From the NCBI GenBank assembly GCA_016213265.1, contig JACRBA010000111.1:1-40989 (forward strand): a stretch of DNA of 40,989 nucleotides, in the 5' to 3' direction. This document shows positions 7,774 to 17,264 of the stretch, in pieces. Made by a program: the position numbers and the translations under genes. Position 1 is the stretch's first letter, and every line of letters begins with the position of its first letter. Under the pieces are notes generated by a model that worked only from the letters and a program-made list of their open reading frames with translations, searched no databases and was not told the DNA's origin. The stretch is from Burkholderiales bacterium. Lineage in GTDB: Bacteria; Pseudomonadota; Gammaproteobacteria; Burkholderiales; Burkholderiaceae_C.

Positions 7774-8781
7774 TCAGCCGCCGGCCAGCTGGCGGGCCAT
7801 CCTTGCCGCGGCCAGCAGGCTGGACGGGTCCGCCACGCCGCGGCCGGCGATGTCGAACGCCGTGCCGTGGTCGGGGCTGGTGCGCACGAAGGGCAGGCCC
7901 AGGGTCACGTTGACCCCCTGCTCGACGCCCAGGTACTTCACGGGGATGAGGCCGTGGTCGTGCGTCATCGCCACCACCGCGTCGAACTCCCCAGGATGGC
8001 CGCTCGCATGGCGGGCCCGCATGAACACGGTGTCCGGGGCAAAGGGGCCACGCGCATCGATGCCTTCGGCCCGCGCCCGGTCGATGGCGGGGGCGATGAG
8101 CCGGGCCTCCTCGTCGCCGAACAGCCCGCCCTCCCCCGCGTGCGGGTTGAGCCCCGCCACGGCGATGCGGGGCCGCTCGATGCCGAAACGCTGCAGCGCG
8201 CTGTGGGTGATCTGCAGGGTCTGCAGGATGCCCGGTTCATCCAGCATGTCGATGGCGCGGCGCAGCGACACGTGGATCGTGACCAGGACCACCCGCAGTT
8301 CGTCGTTGGCGAGCATCATGCGCACGGGCACCCCGCCCGCCACCGCCTGCAGCATCTCGGTGTGCCCGGGGAAGGCCACACCGGCGGCGGCCAGTGCCTC
8401 CTTGTGCACCGGCGCCGTGACCAGCGCCCGGCCCCGCCCCGCCATGACGGCGCGTGCCGCGGCCTCGATGCAATGCGCGGCCGCCCCGCCGGCAGCCGCG
8501 CTCACGCGGCCCCACGGCAGCGCCTCGAGCGCAGGGGCGAGCCCGCGCGGCTGCCAGACGGCCAGCGTGCCGGTGGGCACCGTGCCCGCGTCCTGCGGCT
8601 CGTCCACCTGGGCGACGGGGCGCCGCTGGCCCACGGCGGCGAGCGCCCGCCGCATCACGGGCGCGCTGCCGCACACCAGCGCGTCGTCGAGCGCGCCCGC
8701 CGCCGCGGCGCGGGCAATGATCTCCGGGCCGATCCCGCACGGGTCGCCCATGGTCACGATCAGGGGGCGGTCCATGCTCAT
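7774..8781 (-). CDS. PdxA-family 4-phosphate dehydrogenase (4-hydroxythreonine-4-phosphate dehydrogenase or PdxA2-like)
   Basis: PdxA oxidises 4-hydroxythreonine-4-phosphate in pyridoxal phosphate synthesis; PdxA2 paralogues act on D-threonate or D-erythronate 4-phosphate. The 335-residue protein has the expected metal histidines: His170 (TIHVSL), His214 (NPHAGE) and His274 (THDHG). It also has the substrate loop APVHKEAL and GHTEML. Features recalling PdxA2 are VTMGDPCGIGPEI at the start and GLFGDEE after NPHAGEG; E. coli PdxA has GHMGTEE there. The usual YHDQG motif is THDHG, a visible deviation. The start at 8781 overlaps the Nif3-like stop by four bases (ATGA). No aldonate kinase gene and no surA or ksgA lies nearby, so which reaction it performs is uncertain. 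Confidence 0.85.
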   Translation of the reverse strand: MSMDRPLIVTMGDPCGIGPEIIARAAAAGALDDALVCGSAPVMRRALAAVGQRRPVAQVDEPQDAGTVPTGTLAVWQPRGLAPALEALPWGRVSAAAGGAAAHCIEAAARAVMAGRGRALVTAPVHKEALAAAGVAFPGHTEMLQAVAGGVPVRMMLANDELRVVLVTIHVSLRRAIDMLDEPGILQTLQITHSALQRFGIERPRIAVAGLNPHAGEGGLFGDEEARLIAPAIDRARAEGIDARGPFAPDTVFMRARHASGHPGEFDAVVAMTHDHGLIPVKYLGVEQGVNVTLGLPFVRTSPDHGTAFDIAGRGVADPSSLLAAARMARQLAGG

Positions 8782-9530
8782 GCGGGGTTGTCGATGTCGA
8801 TGAACCGGTGCTCCAACCCCAGCGCCGCGGCCAGGTGCTCACCCACCGCCGGCGCGCCATAGCGCTCCGTGGCATGGTGGCCGCAGGCGAGAAAGGCGAC
8901 ACCCGTCTCGGCAGCCAGGTGGGCCTGCGGCTCGGAGACCTCGCCCGTGAGGAAGACATCGGCGCCAGCCGCCATGGCCGCCTCGAAGTACCCCTGCGCG
9001 CCCCCGCTGCACCAGGCCACGCGCCGCAGTGGCCGGCCGTCGCCTGGCAGCAGCAGGGGCGGGCGCCCCAGCCGCTCGGCGACCCGGTCGGCCAGCGCAC
9101 GCGCGTGCGAGAGATCAGCCGGTGCGGGGCCGATGAAGCCGATGGCCTGCTCGCCAAAGCGCGCGTCGGCCTGCAGTCCCAGCAGCGCCCCCAGCCGCGC
9201 GTTGTTGCCCAGCGTGGGGTGGGCGTCCAGTGGCAGGTGGTAAGCGAACAGGTTCAGCTGGGCCGCCAGCAGCCGCTCCACCCGCGCCTTGAGCCAACCG
9301 GTGAGACGCCCGTCGTGGCCGCGCCAGAACAGGCCGTGGTGCACCAGCACCATGTCGGCCCCGGCCTCCACGGCGGCGTCGATGAACGCGCGGCTGGCCG
9401 TGACGCCGGAGACGACGCGGCGAATCTCCGCCCGGCCCTCCACCTGCAGACCGTTCGGCCCATAATCCTTGAACCCTTCCGGGGCCAGGAGCTCATTCAG
9501 GCAGCTCTCCACGTCGGCTCGTGAGGCCAT
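8778..9530 (-). CDS. Nif3-like dinuclear metal-centre protein (YbgI/DUF34 family)
   Basis: Nif3/YbgI proteins form toroidal hexamers with a two-metal site, and their biochemical role is not settled. The 250-residue protein shows the family landmarks: DYGPNGLQVEG near residue 25, VLVHHGLFWRG (metal-binding histidines), the central AYHLPLDAHP, and the C-terminal FLACGHHATERYG. The ATG at 9530 (MASRADVES) was chosen because AGGAG lies about ten bases upstream. A GTG twelve bases further out overlaps that ribosome-binding site. It is translationally coupled to the downstream pdxA-like gene and diverges from the HtrA-type protease with 26 bases between the starts. Confidence 0.92.
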   Translation of the reverse strand: MASRADVESCLNELLAPEGFKDYGPNGLQVEGRAEIRRVVSGVTASRAFIDAAVEAGADMVLVHHGLFWRGHDGRLTGWLKARVERLLAAQLNLFAYHLPLDAHPTLGNNARLGALLGLQADARFGEQAIGFIGPAPADLSHARALADRVAERLGRPPLLLPGDGRPLRRVAWCSGGAQGYFEAAMAAGADVFLTGEVSEPQAHLAAETGVAFLACGHHATERYGAPAVGEHLAAALGLEHRFIDIDNPA

Positions 9531-9556
9531 CGGATACGTCACTCCTGTCGGGTGTC

Positions 9557-10744
<1,188 letters not shown>

Positions 10745-10757
10745 CGCGGTGACGGGC

Positions 10758-10776
10758 CCCGGGCACCGCGCCCGGG
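10758..10776. terminator. Possible bidirectional hairpin between the htrA-type gene and tatC
   Basis: CCCGGGC-ACCGC-GCCCGGG forms a 7-bp GC stem in the 36-base gap between two convergent genes. There is no T-run on either side, so efficient intrinsic termination is doubtful. Confidence 0.35.
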
Positions 10777-10780
10777 TCGG

Positions 10781-11557
10781 TCAGTCCGCCGAGGCAGGCG
10801 CCTGCGTGTGCTTGACGAACAGGCCGGCCGCCAGGATGCCCAACTCGTAGAGCAGGCACATGGGAATGGCCAGCGCGAGCTGCGACACCACGTCCGGCGG
10901 CGTGATCACGGCGGCGATGATGAACGCGACCACGATGAAGTAGCCGCGGAACTGGCGCAGCTTCTCGATCGAGACCAGGCCCATGCGCACCAGCACGACC
11001 ACCACGACAGGCACCTCGAACGCGGCGCCGAAGGCAATGAACATGGTGAGCACGAAGCCGAGGTAGGCCTCGATGTCCGGCGCGGCGGTGATGCTCTTGG
11101 GCGCGAAGCTCTGGATGAACGCGAACACCTGCCCGAAGACGAAGTAGTAGCAGAACGCGACGCCGGCAAAGAACAGCACGGTACTGGACACCACCAGCGG
11201 CAGCACCAGCCGCTTCTCGTGGCTGTACAGCCCCGGCGCCACGAAGGCCCAGGCCTGGTAGAGCACCACCGGCAGCGCCACCAGGAAGGCCGCCATCAGC
11301 GTGATCTTCACCGGCACCAGGAACGGCGAGATGACGTTCGTGGCGATCATCGTCGCGCCCTGCGGCAGGGACTTCACCAGCGGCGCCGCCAGCAGGTCGT
11401 ACAAGCCGGCAGGCGACGGGTAGAAGCACAGGACCGCGAACACCACGCCGACCGCCAGCAGGGCGCGGATGAGCCGGTCCCGCAGCTCGATCAGGTGGGA
11501 CACGAAGGGGGCTTCGGTGCCCTCGAGTTCGTCCTTGGGCTCGGTACCGGTGCTCAT
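10781..11557 (-). CDS. tatC: Twin-arginine translocase subunit TatC
   Basis: TatC is the polytopic receptor for twin-arginine signal peptides. The 258-residue protein has the conserved N-terminal HLIELRDRL and six predicted membrane segments. It also has the acidic residue in [10 protein letters not shown] and the C-terminal [19 protein letters not shown] helix pair. Its start overlaps the tatB stop by four bases (ATGA), which implies coupled translation. It is the last gene of tatABC and may also be reached by transcription from hisI-hisE. Confidence 0.97.
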   Translation of the reverse strand: MSTGTEPKDELEGTEAPFVSHLIELRDRLIRALLAVGVVFAVLCFYPSPAGLYDLLAAPLVKSLPQGATMIATNVISPFLVPVKITLMAAFLVALPVVLYQAWAFVAPGLYSHEKRLVLPLVVSSTVLFFAGVAFCYYFVFGQVFAFIQSFAPKSITAAPDIEAYLGFVLTMFIAFGAAFEVPVVVVVLVRMGLVSIEKLRQFRGYFIVVAFIIAAVITPPDVVSQLALAIPMCLLYELGILAAGLFVKHTQAPASAD

Positions 11558-12045
11558 CGGGGCACCTTGGGCGGCCGGAAGCGCGCCACGCGGGCAGCGC
11601 CCGATTGCACATGCCGGCGCACGCCGGCTTGCTGCTTGTACCAGTTGGGCATGGCAGTGCGCTTGACGCGCCAGTTCTTGCGCGGGTGCTGGTAGTGCGC
11701 GGGCGGCGGAGCGAAATCGCCGTCGCCGGTGGCGGCGTCACCGCTGCCGAGCCCGGCGGTCGCCTGCTGCCAGCTCTGCGACAGGTCGGCGGAAGCCTCC
11801 TGCACCTCCTGGCGCACGGTGGATTCCACATCGCGCGCGGCCGTCTCGAACTGGGACTTCATCTTCTGAAGCTCTTCCAGCTCGATGGAACGGTTCACCT
11901 CCGCCTTGACCTCGGAGACATAGCGCTGCGCCTTGCCGACGAGGTGGCCGACGGTGCGGGCCACGCGGGGCAGCTTTTCGGGCCCGATGACGATCAGCGC
12001 CACCGCGCCGATCAGGGCGATCTTGTCGAAGCCGAAGTCGATCAT
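11554..12045 (-). CDS. tatB: Sec-independent translocase protein TatB with a basic C-terminal tail
   Basis: TatB forms the substrate-receptor complex with TatC. The 163-residue protein starts [20 protein letters not shown] followed by GPEKLP, the family hallmark, then an amphipathic helix and a charged coiled-coil stretch to about residue 95. Residues 114-163 form an unusual tail rich in Arg, His and Pro, containing [19 protein letters not shown] and [12 protein letters not shown], without an equivalent in E. coli TatB. The tail may be a lineage trait. It follows tatA by 88 bases and overlaps tatC. Confidence 0.95.
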   Translation of the reverse strand: MIDFGFDKIALIGAVALIVIGPEKLPRVARTVGHLVGKAQRYVSEVKAEVNRSIELEELQKMKSQFETAARDVESTVRQEVQEASADLSQSWQQATAGLGSGDAATGDGDFAPPPAHYQHPRKNWRVKRTAMPNWYKQQAGVRRHVQSGAARVARFRPPKVPR

Positions 12046-12133
12046 CGGTGCTCGCGGTTCAACCCACGCCCAGCCTGCGCCGGCACGGCCCCCTCACAGG
12101 GGCCGCGCCCGGCCCGCAGGCCCGAGGCCGGGG

Positions 12134-12367
12134 TCAGACCTTGTTCTTGGCCTCGACGTCGACGGTGTTGGCGTCGCTGGCCTTGTTGGCCACCTGCTGC
12201 GACGGCGGCAGCGGCGCATCGCCCTCTGCCCCGCCCTTCATGCCGTCCTTGAAGCCCTTGACGGCCGAACCGAGGTCCGAGCCGACGTTCTTGAGCTTCT
12301 TCGTGCCAAAGATCAGCACGACCACCAACAGCACGATCAGCCAATGCCAGATGCTGAACGATCCCAT
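12134..12367 (-). CDS. tatA: Sec-independent translocase protein TatA
   Basis: TatA oligomers form the transport path of the Tat system. The 77-residue protein has one N-terminal membrane helix ([16 protein letters not shown]) followed directly by [14 protein letters not shown], the conserved hinge and amphipathic helix, and an acidic flexible tail. GGAGAG precedes the ATG at 12367. A TACAAT box 26 bases upstream may give tatABC its own promoter within the his-HIT-tat run. Confidence 0.96.
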   Translation of the reverse strand: MGSFSIWHWLIVLLVVVLIFGTKKLKNVGSDLGSAVKGFKDGMKGGAEGDAPLPPSQQVANKASDANTVDVEAKNKV

Positions 12368-12392
12368 GACTACTCTCCAAAATCGATCCAGG

Positions 12393-12398
12393 ATTGTA
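12393..12398 (-). promoter_or_regulatory. Possible -10 box for tatABC
   Basis: TACAAT on the minus strand, in the gap between the HIT gene and tatA, would start transcription about 20 bases before the tatA ATG. The -35 region is GC-rich and not recognisable. Confidence 0.4.
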
Positions 12399-12439
12399 TG
12401 AGTCGGGTCGGCCGCCGGCGGTTCACCGCTTGCGCCCGA

Positions 12440-12808
12440 TCAACCCTTGAGCCACGGACGGGGGCCGCCCATGACATGCATATGGAGGTGGTAGACCTCC
12501 TGGCCGCCATCCCGGCCGGTGTTGATCACCTGCCGGAAGCCGCCGGTGACGCCCGCCTCGGCCATCAGCCGGGGCGCCAGCACCATCATCTTGCCCAGCA
12601 GCGCCTGCTCGGCCGGCGTGACGGATTCCATGGTCGCAATATGGCGCTTGGGGATGACCAGCAGATGAACCGGTGCCCAGGGATGGATGTCGTGGAAGAC
12701 GAGCAGGTCCTCGTCCTCGAAGGCCTTCTTCGACGGGATCTGGCCTGCGACGATCTTGCAGAAGACGCAATTCGTGTCGGCCGCGCCGGCGGTGTGCTCC
12801 GTGCCCAT
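12440..12808 (-). CDS. HIT-family (HinT-like) nucleotide hydrolase
   Basis: HIT proteins hydrolyse nucleoside phosphoramidates and related adenylated substrates. The 122-residue protein has the N-terminal CVFCKIVAGQIPSK segment, the middle FHDIHPWAPVHLLVIPKRHI, and the catalytic HLHMHVMGG (histidine triad) near the C-terminus. Length is standard for the HinT branch. The position between DUF4870 and tatA is a familiar betaproteobacterial arrangement. A physiological substrate cannot be assigned. Confidence 0.94.
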   Translation of the reverse strand: MGTEHTAGAADTNCVFCKIVAGQIPSKKAFEDEDLLVFHDIHPWAPVHLLVIPKRHIATMESVTPAEQALLGKMMVLAPRLMAEAGVTGGFRQVINTGRDGGQEVYHLHMHVMGGPRPWLKG

Positions 12809-12823
12809 GTGCGCGCCCTTCGC

Positions 12824-13201
12824 TCAGGCGGCCGCCGGCACGCCGATGGGCTTGCCGTCGTTCCAGTAGAGGAAGCCCTTGACGATGCGGTAGATGAGCC
12901 AGATGGAGTTGGCCAGCAGCACCAGGAAGCCCACGCCGATGATCACGGTGATGCCGCCGACGATCGCCCACAGCAGGCCGAACCAGAAGGTGCGGATCTG
13001 CCAGGTGAAATGGCTTTCGTAGATGGTGCCCACGGTGTCGTCGCGCTTCACGTAATTGATGATGATGGCGACGATGGCTGTCAAGCCGATGAAGGCACCC
13101 AGCGCGTAGAGCACGTAGATCACCAGCGTGAGCTGCTTCAGGCTCGCGAGCTTCTCTGCGCCGGGGTCACCCACGGGCACCAGGGGGCTCGTGTCGTTCA
13201 T
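12824..13201 (-). CDS. DUF4870-like small integral membrane protein
   Basis: This 125-residue protein has a hydrophilic N-terminus and about three membrane helices: [40 protein letters not shown], and [40 protein letters not shown] lies between the first and second. The helix pattern and the ESHF..QIRTFW segment fit the DUF4870 group of unknown function. The start overlaps the hisE stop by four bases (ATGA), so it is translated in step with hisE. Nothing suggests a direct part in histidine synthesis. Confidence 0.8.
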   Translation of the reverse strand: MNDTSPLVPVGDPGAEKLASLKQLTLVIYVLYALGAFIGLTAIVAIIINYVKRDDTVGTIYESHFTWQIRTFWFGLLWAIVGGITVIIGVGFLVLLANSIWLIYRIVKGFLYWNDGKPIGVPAAA

Positions 13202-13554
13202 CGCGATTCTCCTTGTTCACGTTGTTGCGCCCGCCGCGCGGCGAACTCCTCCAGGCCGGACAGGCCCTCGCGCCGCTCCAGCTCGGCCAGCACGTCCGCC
13301 GGGCTGAGGCCGAACTGTGCCAGGGCGATCATCGAGTGGAACCACAGGTCGGCCACCTCGTAGACGATCTTCTGGGGGTCGCCGTCCTTGGCCGCCATCA
13401 CCGTCTCGGTGGCCTCCTCGCCGATCTTCTTCAAGATGGCGTCGGTGCCCTTGTGGAACAGGCGCGCGACGTAGCTCTTGTCGGGGTCACCGCCGCGGCG
13501 CGAGGCGATGACCTCGGCCAGGCGTTCCAGGGTGTCGTGGGCAGCGGCGCTCAT
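13198..13554 (-). CDS. hisE: Phosphoribosyl-ATP pyrophosphatase
   Basis: HisE removes pyrophosphate from phosphoribosyl-ATP, the second step of histidine synthesis. The 118-residue protein contains the family core [20 protein letters not shown] and the metal-binding helix [13 protein letters not shown]. The ATG at 13554 ([12 protein letters not shown]) is preferred; a TTG twelve bases upstream would overlap the hisI stop. It follows hisI by eight bases and is coupled to the DUF4870 gene. In this organism hisI and hisE are separate genes, unlike the fused enzyme of enterobacteria. Confidence 0.95.
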   Translation of the reverse strand: MSAAAHDTLERLAEVIASRRGGDPDKSYVARLFHKGTDAILKKIGEEATETVMAAKDGDPQKIVYEVADLWFHSMIALAQFGLSPADVLAELERREGLSGLEEFAARRAQQREQGESR

Positions 13555-13562
13555 GGGCTCGT

Positions 13563-13952
13563 TCAACGGTAGATCTGCGCAGGGTCTTTCAACACCGGAT
13601 CCACCGCCTGCCAGCGGTCGCCCTCCAGGCGCTCGAAGAAGCAGCTGTGGCGGCCGGTGTGGCAGGCGATGCCCGGCTCATGGCCGCGCTGGGTGACCTT
13701 CATCAGCACGACGTCCTGGTCGCAATCGAGGCGGATCTCGTGCACCTGCTGCACATGGCCGGATTCCTCGCCCTTGTGCCACAGCCGCTGGCGCGAGCGG
13801 CTCCAGTACACGGCCTCGCGCAACTCGGCCGTGCGCGCCAGCGCCTCGCGGTTCATCCAGGCGAACATGAGCACGTCGCCGGTCGCCGCCTCCTGGGCGA
13901 TCACCGGGACGAGGCCGTCGCGGTCCCAGCGCACATGGTCCAGCCAATCCAT
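13563..13952 (-). CDS. hisI: Phosphoribosyl-AMP cyclohydrolase
   Basis: HisI opens the adenine ring of phosphoribosyl-AMP, the third histidine step. The 129-residue protein shows [28 protein letters not shown], the metal site LDCDQD, and the zinc-binding [10 protein letters not shown]. The ATG at 13952 ([10 protein letters not shown]) matches the normal family length. TACACT ends six bases before it and there is no Shine-Dalgarno sequence, so the mRNA may start at the codon itself. No other his gene is upstream; a MutT-type gene lies there instead, so hisI-hisE are detached from the core his genes in this window. Confidence 0.96.
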   Translation of the reverse strand: MDWLDHVRWDRDGLVPVIAQEAATGDVLMFAWMNREALARTAELREAVYWSRSRQRLWHKGEESGHVQQVHEIRLDCDQDVVLMKVTQRGHEPGIACHTGRHSCFFERLEGDRWQAVDPVLKDPAQIYR

Positions 13953-13958
13953 CCGGGC

Positions 13959-13964
13959 AGTGTA
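13959..13964 (-). promoter_or_regulatory. TACACT box six bases before hisI (leaderless-type promoter)
   Basis: CTACACT-GCCCGG-ATG on the minus strand. The hexamer lies in the 22-base gap after the MutT-type stop codon. Spacing to the ATG would place the transcript start at or next to the start codon. Confidence 0.5.
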
Positions 13965-13974
13965 GCCGCGGGGC

Positions 13975-14421
13975 TCAGCCGGCATGGGTGGGGCCGGCGT
14001 GACCCCTTTCCTCGGCGAACCATTCCAGCACGGGGACCGTGCCCGGCAGCACCGGCCGGCTGGCCACGGGCAGGCTCTCCCAGGCCATGGACTGCCCCTC
14101 GCGCATCTCGAAGGCGCCGGCCCATTCGTACACCTTGCAGAAGTGCAGGCGCACGCGCGCGTGCGGGTAGTCCATCACCAGCTCGCGCCACGGGTGGCTG
14201 GCCCCGATGGTGATGCCGATCTCCTCGTGCAGCTCGCGCGCGAGCGCCTCATGCACGGTCTCGCCGGCCTCGATCTTGCCGCCCGGAAACTCCCAGTAGC
14301 CGGCGTACACCTTGCCCACCGGGCGCGAGGTGAGCAGGAAGCGCCCTTCCCGGCCGGCGGCATCGCGCTCGACCAGCACGCCCACGGCCACGTCCACCGG
14401 GGTGCGTTCGGGCTCAGCCAT
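13975..14421 (-). CDS. MutT-type Nudix hydrolase
   Basis: Nudix hydrolases split nucleoside diphosphate derivatives; MutT relatives remove 8-oxo-dGTP from the nucleotide pool. The 148-residue protein carries a complete Nudix box, [20 protein letters not shown] followed by IGI. The typical MutT surroundings [28 protein letters not shown] and [17 protein letters not shown] are also present. Length fits MutT (about 130-150). Its start overlaps the end of the DUF815 gene by eight bases. Substrate assignment to 8-oxo-dGTP is likely but not proved. Confidence 0.88.
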   Translation of the reverse strand: MAEPERTPVDVAVGVLVERDAAGREGRFLLTSRPVGKVYAGYWEFPGGKIEAGETVHEALARELHEEIGITIGASHPWRELVMDYPHARVRLHFCKVYEWAGAFEMREGQSMAWESLPVASRPVLPGTVPVLEWFAEERGHAGPTHAG

Positions 14422-15310
14422 GCGGGCCTCCCGGCCCGGCGGTGGCCAGGCGCCCGGCCAGGTCGCGCGCGAACTGGTAGGCGACGCGGCCGGACCGGGA
14501 TCCGCGCTCGAGCGCGAAGACCAGCGCCTCGGGTTGCGCGGCCGCGATGCGGGCCTCGTCCAGCCCATGGTGACGCAGCCACTGCGCCACGATGGCCAGG
14601 TACTCCGCCTGCGAGAAGGGGTAGAAACTGATCCACAGGCCGAAGCGCTCGGACAGGGAGATCTTCTCCTCCACCACCTCGCCGGGGTGCACCTCGCCGT
14701 CCTCGGTGTGCTGGTAGCTGAGGTTGTCCTTCATGTACTCGGGCAACAGGTGGCGGCGGTTGCTGGTGGCATACACCAGCAGGTTGTCCGACGCCTGGGC
14801 CACCGAGCCGTCGAGCACCGACTTCAGCGCCTTGTAGCCCGGCTCACCTTCGTCGAAGCTCAGGTCGTCGCAGAAGACGATGAATCGCTCGGGCCGCTCG
14901 GCCACCAGGTCGATCAGGTCCGGCAGGTCCACCAGGTCGGCCTTGTCCACCTCGATCAGGCGCAGGCCCTGCGCGGCGTACTCGTTGAGGCAGGCCTTGA
15001 TGAGCGAGCTCTTGCCCGTGCCGCGCGCGCCCGTGAGCAGCACGTTGTTGGCCGCCACGCCCTGCACAAACTGCGCGGTGTTGCGTGCCAGGCGCTCCTT
15101 CTGCGCGTCGATCTCCTGCAGGTCGGCCAGGCGCACGGTGGCGACATGGCGCACGGGCTCCAGCACGCCGGAGCCGGCGCGCTTGCGGTAGCGGAAGGCG
15201 ATGGAGGCGGCCCAGTCAGGCGGCGAGGGCGGGGGCGGCAGCACGGCTTCCAGCCGGGCCAGCACCCGCTCGGCGCGCTCGAGCAGCGCACCCAGGTGAA
15301 TCAGGTCCAT
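14414..15310 (-). CDS. DUF815-family AAA-type ATPase
   Basis: This 298-residue P-loop ATPase belongs to the DUF815 group, found widely but without a settled role. It has Walker A GARGTGKSSL in VLLTGARGTGKSSLIKA, Walker B FIVFCDDLSF, and a sensor region YATSNRRHLLPEYM. C-terminal segments ISFYPFSQAEYLAIVAQWL and GSRSGRVAYQFARDLAGRL look like an AAA lid. The start at 15310 (MDLIHLGALLERAER) is supported by TACACT ending six bases upstream. The gene is followed by the MutT-type gene with an eight-base overlap. Confidence 0.9.
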   Translation of the reverse strand: MDLIHLGALLERAERVLARLEAVLPPPPSPPDWAASIAFRYRKRAGSGVLEPVRHVATVRLADLQEIDAQKERLARNTAQFVQGVAANNVLLTGARGTGKSSLIKACLNEYAAQGLRLIEVDKADLVDLPDLIDLVAERPERFIVFCDDLSFDEGEPGYKALKSVLDGSVAQASDNLLVYATSNRRHLLPEYMKDNLSYQHTEDGEVHPGEVVEEKISLSERFGLWISFYPFSQAEYLAIVAQWLRHHGLDEARIAAAQPEALVFALERGSRSGRVAYQFARDLAGRLATAGPGGPHG

Positions 15311-15316
15311 CCGCCC

Positions 15317-15322
15317 AGTGTA
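15317..15322 (-). promoter_or_regulatory. TACACT box six bases before the DUF815 gene (leaderless-type promoter)
   Basis: CTACACT-GGGCGG-ATG on the minus strand, in the 40-base gap after the 5'-nucleotidase stop codon. No ribosome-binding site is present, and spacing fits transcription starting at the ATG. Confidence 0.5.
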
Positions 15323-15350
15323 GTGAAGGCGGACGGACCCAAGCCGCCGT

Positions 15351-17189
15351 TCAGGGGCAGACCGTGCCGGCGTCGCCCCGCGTGATGCGCGGCTTGGCCA
15401 GGCCAGGCGCCAGCGGGTCATAGGCCGGGGCGGGCGGCAGGAAGCCCGCCAGGTAGCGCTCCAGCGCATCCAGGTCCTGGGCGCCGCCCAGGCGGTCGGT
15501 GCCGCCCTTGAGCACGCTGAAGGCGTCGCCGCCGTCGGCCAGGAAGCTGTTCACGGTGACCCGCCAGGTGCGCTGGCCATCCACCACAGCGCCCGCGACG
15601 ACCAGGGGATGCGTGACACCCGCCACGGTGAGGCTGGCTTCGCGCACCTTGGCGCCGCAGGCCTGGGCATCGTCCCAGTGGTAGCGCAGGCCGGCCGAGG
15701 GCAGCAGCACGCGCGCGAAGCTGGTCTGGCCGAAGCAGTTGGGGAACTGCTGCTCCAGCGTGTCACGCAGCTGCTGCGTGCTGAGGGTCATCGTCACCAG
15801 GCTGTTGCCGAAGGGCTGCACCGTGAAGGCCTCGCCGTAGGTCACCGCGCCATCGCCCTCGCCCGCGGGGCTGCCGGCGTACAGGAAACCGGGGCTGCGC
15901 ACGCCACCCGGGTTCATCAGCGCCAGCTGGGCGCCGCCGAACTCGGGGGCCGCGGTGGCGGCCAGCTGGGCGTCGGCCACCAGTTCGCCGGCGGGCATGT
16001 TGCAGGCGGCGTCCTTGGTGTTGGGCACGTCGCGCATGATGCGGCCGATCACGCGGTTGGCGATGGGGGTGACCAGGGTCTTGTAGCCCGCGACGATGGC
16101 CGCAATCTCCACGTTCGGCGTGACCGCGGCGTTGCTGCGGTCGACCACCTTGTTGAGCGCCGTGACGCCGGTGACGTCGCCGGTGGCCGTGTCCACGGCG
16201 AGGTCGATGTCGGTGAGCACGCGCCCCTGCGCGTTGGCGCTGGTCACGCGCACCAGGCGGCCGGACGCCAGCGGCAGCTCGCAGTTGTAGGCGGCGTGGC
16301 TGTGGCCGGTCACCACGAGGTCCACGGCGCCGTCCAGCCGCGCCACGATGTCCTTGATCGGCGAGCCGGCGAGCCCGCCGGCGCAGGCGTTGATGTCCTG
16401 CGGCGACGGCGAGGTCTGGGTGCCGCCCTGGTGGATCAGCACCACGATGGACTCCACGCCCTGCGCGCGCAGCTGCGGCACCAGGGCGTTCACCGTCTCG
16501 GCCTCGTCACGGAACACGAGGCCCTTGACGCCCGAGGGCGTGACGATCTGCGGCGTGTCCTTCAGCGTCATGCCGATGAAGGCCATCTTCAGCTTCTTGC
16601 CACCGATGTCGAAGGCCTTCAGGCCGTAGGGCGCGAAGAGCGTCTTGCCGTTCTTCTTCTGCACCACGTTCGCGGCCAGGAAGCGGAACTTCGCCCCCTC
16701 GAAGGGCACTGGCGTGCCCACCTCCGCGCCGCGGCAGGAGTTGGCCGTGTCGGTGGGGTGGCAGCCGCCGCGCTGCAGGCGCTGCAGCTCGTCCTTGCCA
16801 TCGTCGAACTCGTGGTTGCCGACCGCGTTGAAGTCCAGCCCCGCACGGTTCATCGCCTCGATGGTGGGCTCGTCGTGGAACAGGGCCGACACCATGGGGC
16901 TGGCGCCGATGAGGTCACCCGCCGAGACGACCACGGTGTTCGGGTTGGCTGCCCGGGCGGCGGCGATGTAGCCGGCGGCGTAGTCCGCGCCGCCGGCGGG
17001 CACGAGCGGGGACGCGGCATCGGCGCGGAAGGTGCCGGGCGACTCGAGCTGGCCGTGGAAGTCATTGAGGGCCAGGATCTTCACGACGCCGGTGGGCTTG
17101 GCTTTCGTCGCGGTAGAGGGCGCGGCCTGGGCCGCATGGAGCGAAAGGGTGAGCGCACCGAGCGCGCACAGCAGAAGGGAGCGGTTCAT
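15351..17189 (-). CDS. Periplasmic 5'-nucleotidase/UDP-sugar hydrolase
   Basis: This 612-residue secreted enzyme removes phosphate from extracellular nucleotides and may split UDP-sugars. A signal peptide (MNRSLLLCALGALTLSLHAA) leads into a metallophosphatase domain with LNDFHGQLE, AGDLIGASP, GNHEFDDG and VVTGHSHAAYNC as the metal ligands. The C-terminal substrate domain has MNPGGVR, EAFTVQPFGN and a final NSFLADGGDAFSVL. Length is somewhat above the usual 550. It is a single gene on the minus strand, with its own 75-base upstream gap. Nucleotide and phosphate salvage fits the nearby HAD nucleotidase, but this is only proximity. Confidence 0.93.
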   Translation of the reverse strand: MNRSLLLCALGALTLSLHAAQAAPSTATKAKPTGVVKILALNDFHGQLESPGTFRADAASPLVPAGGADYAAGYIAAARAANPNTVVVSAGDLIGASPMVSALFHDEPTIEAMNRAGLDFNAVGNHEFDDGKDELQRLQRGGCHPTDTANSCRGAEVGTPVPFEGAKFRFLAANVVQKKNGKTLFAPYGLKAFDIGGKKLKMAFIGMTLKDTPQIVTPSGVKGLVFRDEAETVNALVPQLRAQGVESIVVLIHQGGTQTSPSPQDINACAGGLAGSPIKDIVARLDGAVDLVVTGHSHAAYNCELPLASGRLVRVTSANAQGRVLTDIDLAVDTATGDVTGVTALNKVVDRSNAAVTPNVEIAAIVAGYKTLVTPIANRVIGRIMRDVPNTKDAACNMPAGELVADAQLAATAAPEFGGAQLALMNPGGVRSPGFLYAGSPAGEGDGAVTYGEAFTVQPFGNSLVTMTLSTQQLRDTLEQQFPNCFGQTSFARVLLPSAGLRYHWDDAQACGAKVREASLTVAGVTHPLVVAGAVVDGQRTWRVTVNSFLADGGDAFSVLKGGTDRLGGAQDLDALERYLAGFLPPAPAYDPLAPGLAKPRITRGDAGTVCP

Positions 17190-17264
17190 GGCGGCCTCGT
17201 CGAGGGGTCGTGGATGCCGCGCATTGGAGGCCGCGGCCGTGTCAGCGGCGTGACGGGCCCGCCT

